Shown in pieces: positions 5,352 through 5,366 of a stretch of DNA of 5,366 nt. The DNA comes from Candidatus Avacholeplasma faecigallinarum. Lineage in GTDB: Bacteria; Bacillota_I; Bacilli_A; Acholeplasmatales; Anaeroplasmataceae. Each line of letters starts with the position of its first letter. The first letter of the stretch is position 1. The notes beneath the pieces were generated by a model. It did no database searches, had not been told where the DNA came from, and saw only the letters and a program-made list of their open reading frames with translations. The stretch is from NCBI GenBank assembly GCA_018715825.1, contig DVKU01000084.1:1-5366 (forward strand), written 5' to 3'. The translations under genes and the position numbers were made by a program.

Positions 5352-5366
5352 AAAAAAATGAAAATT

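Noticed and set aside
1..5366. Alternative genetic code (TGA read as Trp), suggested by low G+C and no TGA stop among the five genes
   Set aside because: The Trp codons I checked in the fused gene are TGG and the genes are intact under the standard code. Five stops are too few to argue from.
1..5366. CRISPR array, insertion sequence, tRNA or rRNA
   Set aside because: No regularly spaced repeats, transposase-like frame, terminal inverted repeats or RNA-gene-like G+C-rich fold was seen; coding sequence fills nearly the whole window.

Overview
The window is strongly AT-rich (roughly 30% G+C or lower, by eye). It has good Shine-Dalgarno sites, short intergenic gaps, TAA/TAG stops, and tryptophan encoded by TGG. 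This points to a low-G+C Firmicute or a relative (Clostridia/Erysipelotrichia-like) using the standard genetic code; the species cannot be named from the sequence. All genes lie on the + strand.

Layout: (1) positions 1-244 hold the 3' end of a glutamate-racemase-like gene, closed by a strong hairpin terminator that overlaps its stop codon. (2) A 100-bp intergenic region carries an AT-rich inverted repeat and a sigma-A-type promoter with an extended -10, placed to drive the genes that follow. (3) Positions 353-2257 encode one 634-residue protein that joins a complete type I mannose-6-phosphate isomerase (residues 1 to about 292) to a complete-length GDP-mannose 4,6-dehydratase-family domain (residues 303-634). 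(4) Two bases later comes manC, mannose-1-phosphate guanylyltransferase. (5) Next is a polytopic membrane protein of the O-antigen ligase/polymerase (Wzy/WaaL) superfamily. (6) After a hairpin comes a small P-loop kinase of unknown substrate. (7) The window ends in an A-rich stretch with a perfect -35 box, whose gene lies outside.

Together the genes look like part of a surface-polysaccharide locus. The isomerase makes mannose-6-P, ManC makes GDP-mannose from mannose-1-P, the dehydratase-like domain would act on GDP-mannose to give a 6-deoxy-sugar precursor, and the membrane protein would polymerise or transfer the finished glycan. Phosphomannomutase, glycosyltransferases, a flippase and a reductase are not in the window.

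The two points most worth attention are in the fused gene. First, the isomerase-dehydratase fusion joins non-consecutive pathway steps and keeps a well-placed internal Shine-Dalgarno and ATG at the junction, so it looks like two operon neighbours joined by loss of a stop, and it may still make a free dehydratase. Second, the dehydratase-like domain has Gln where the family has its catalytic Glu, and it has also lost the Arg pairs of two other conserved motifs, so its real reaction is open.
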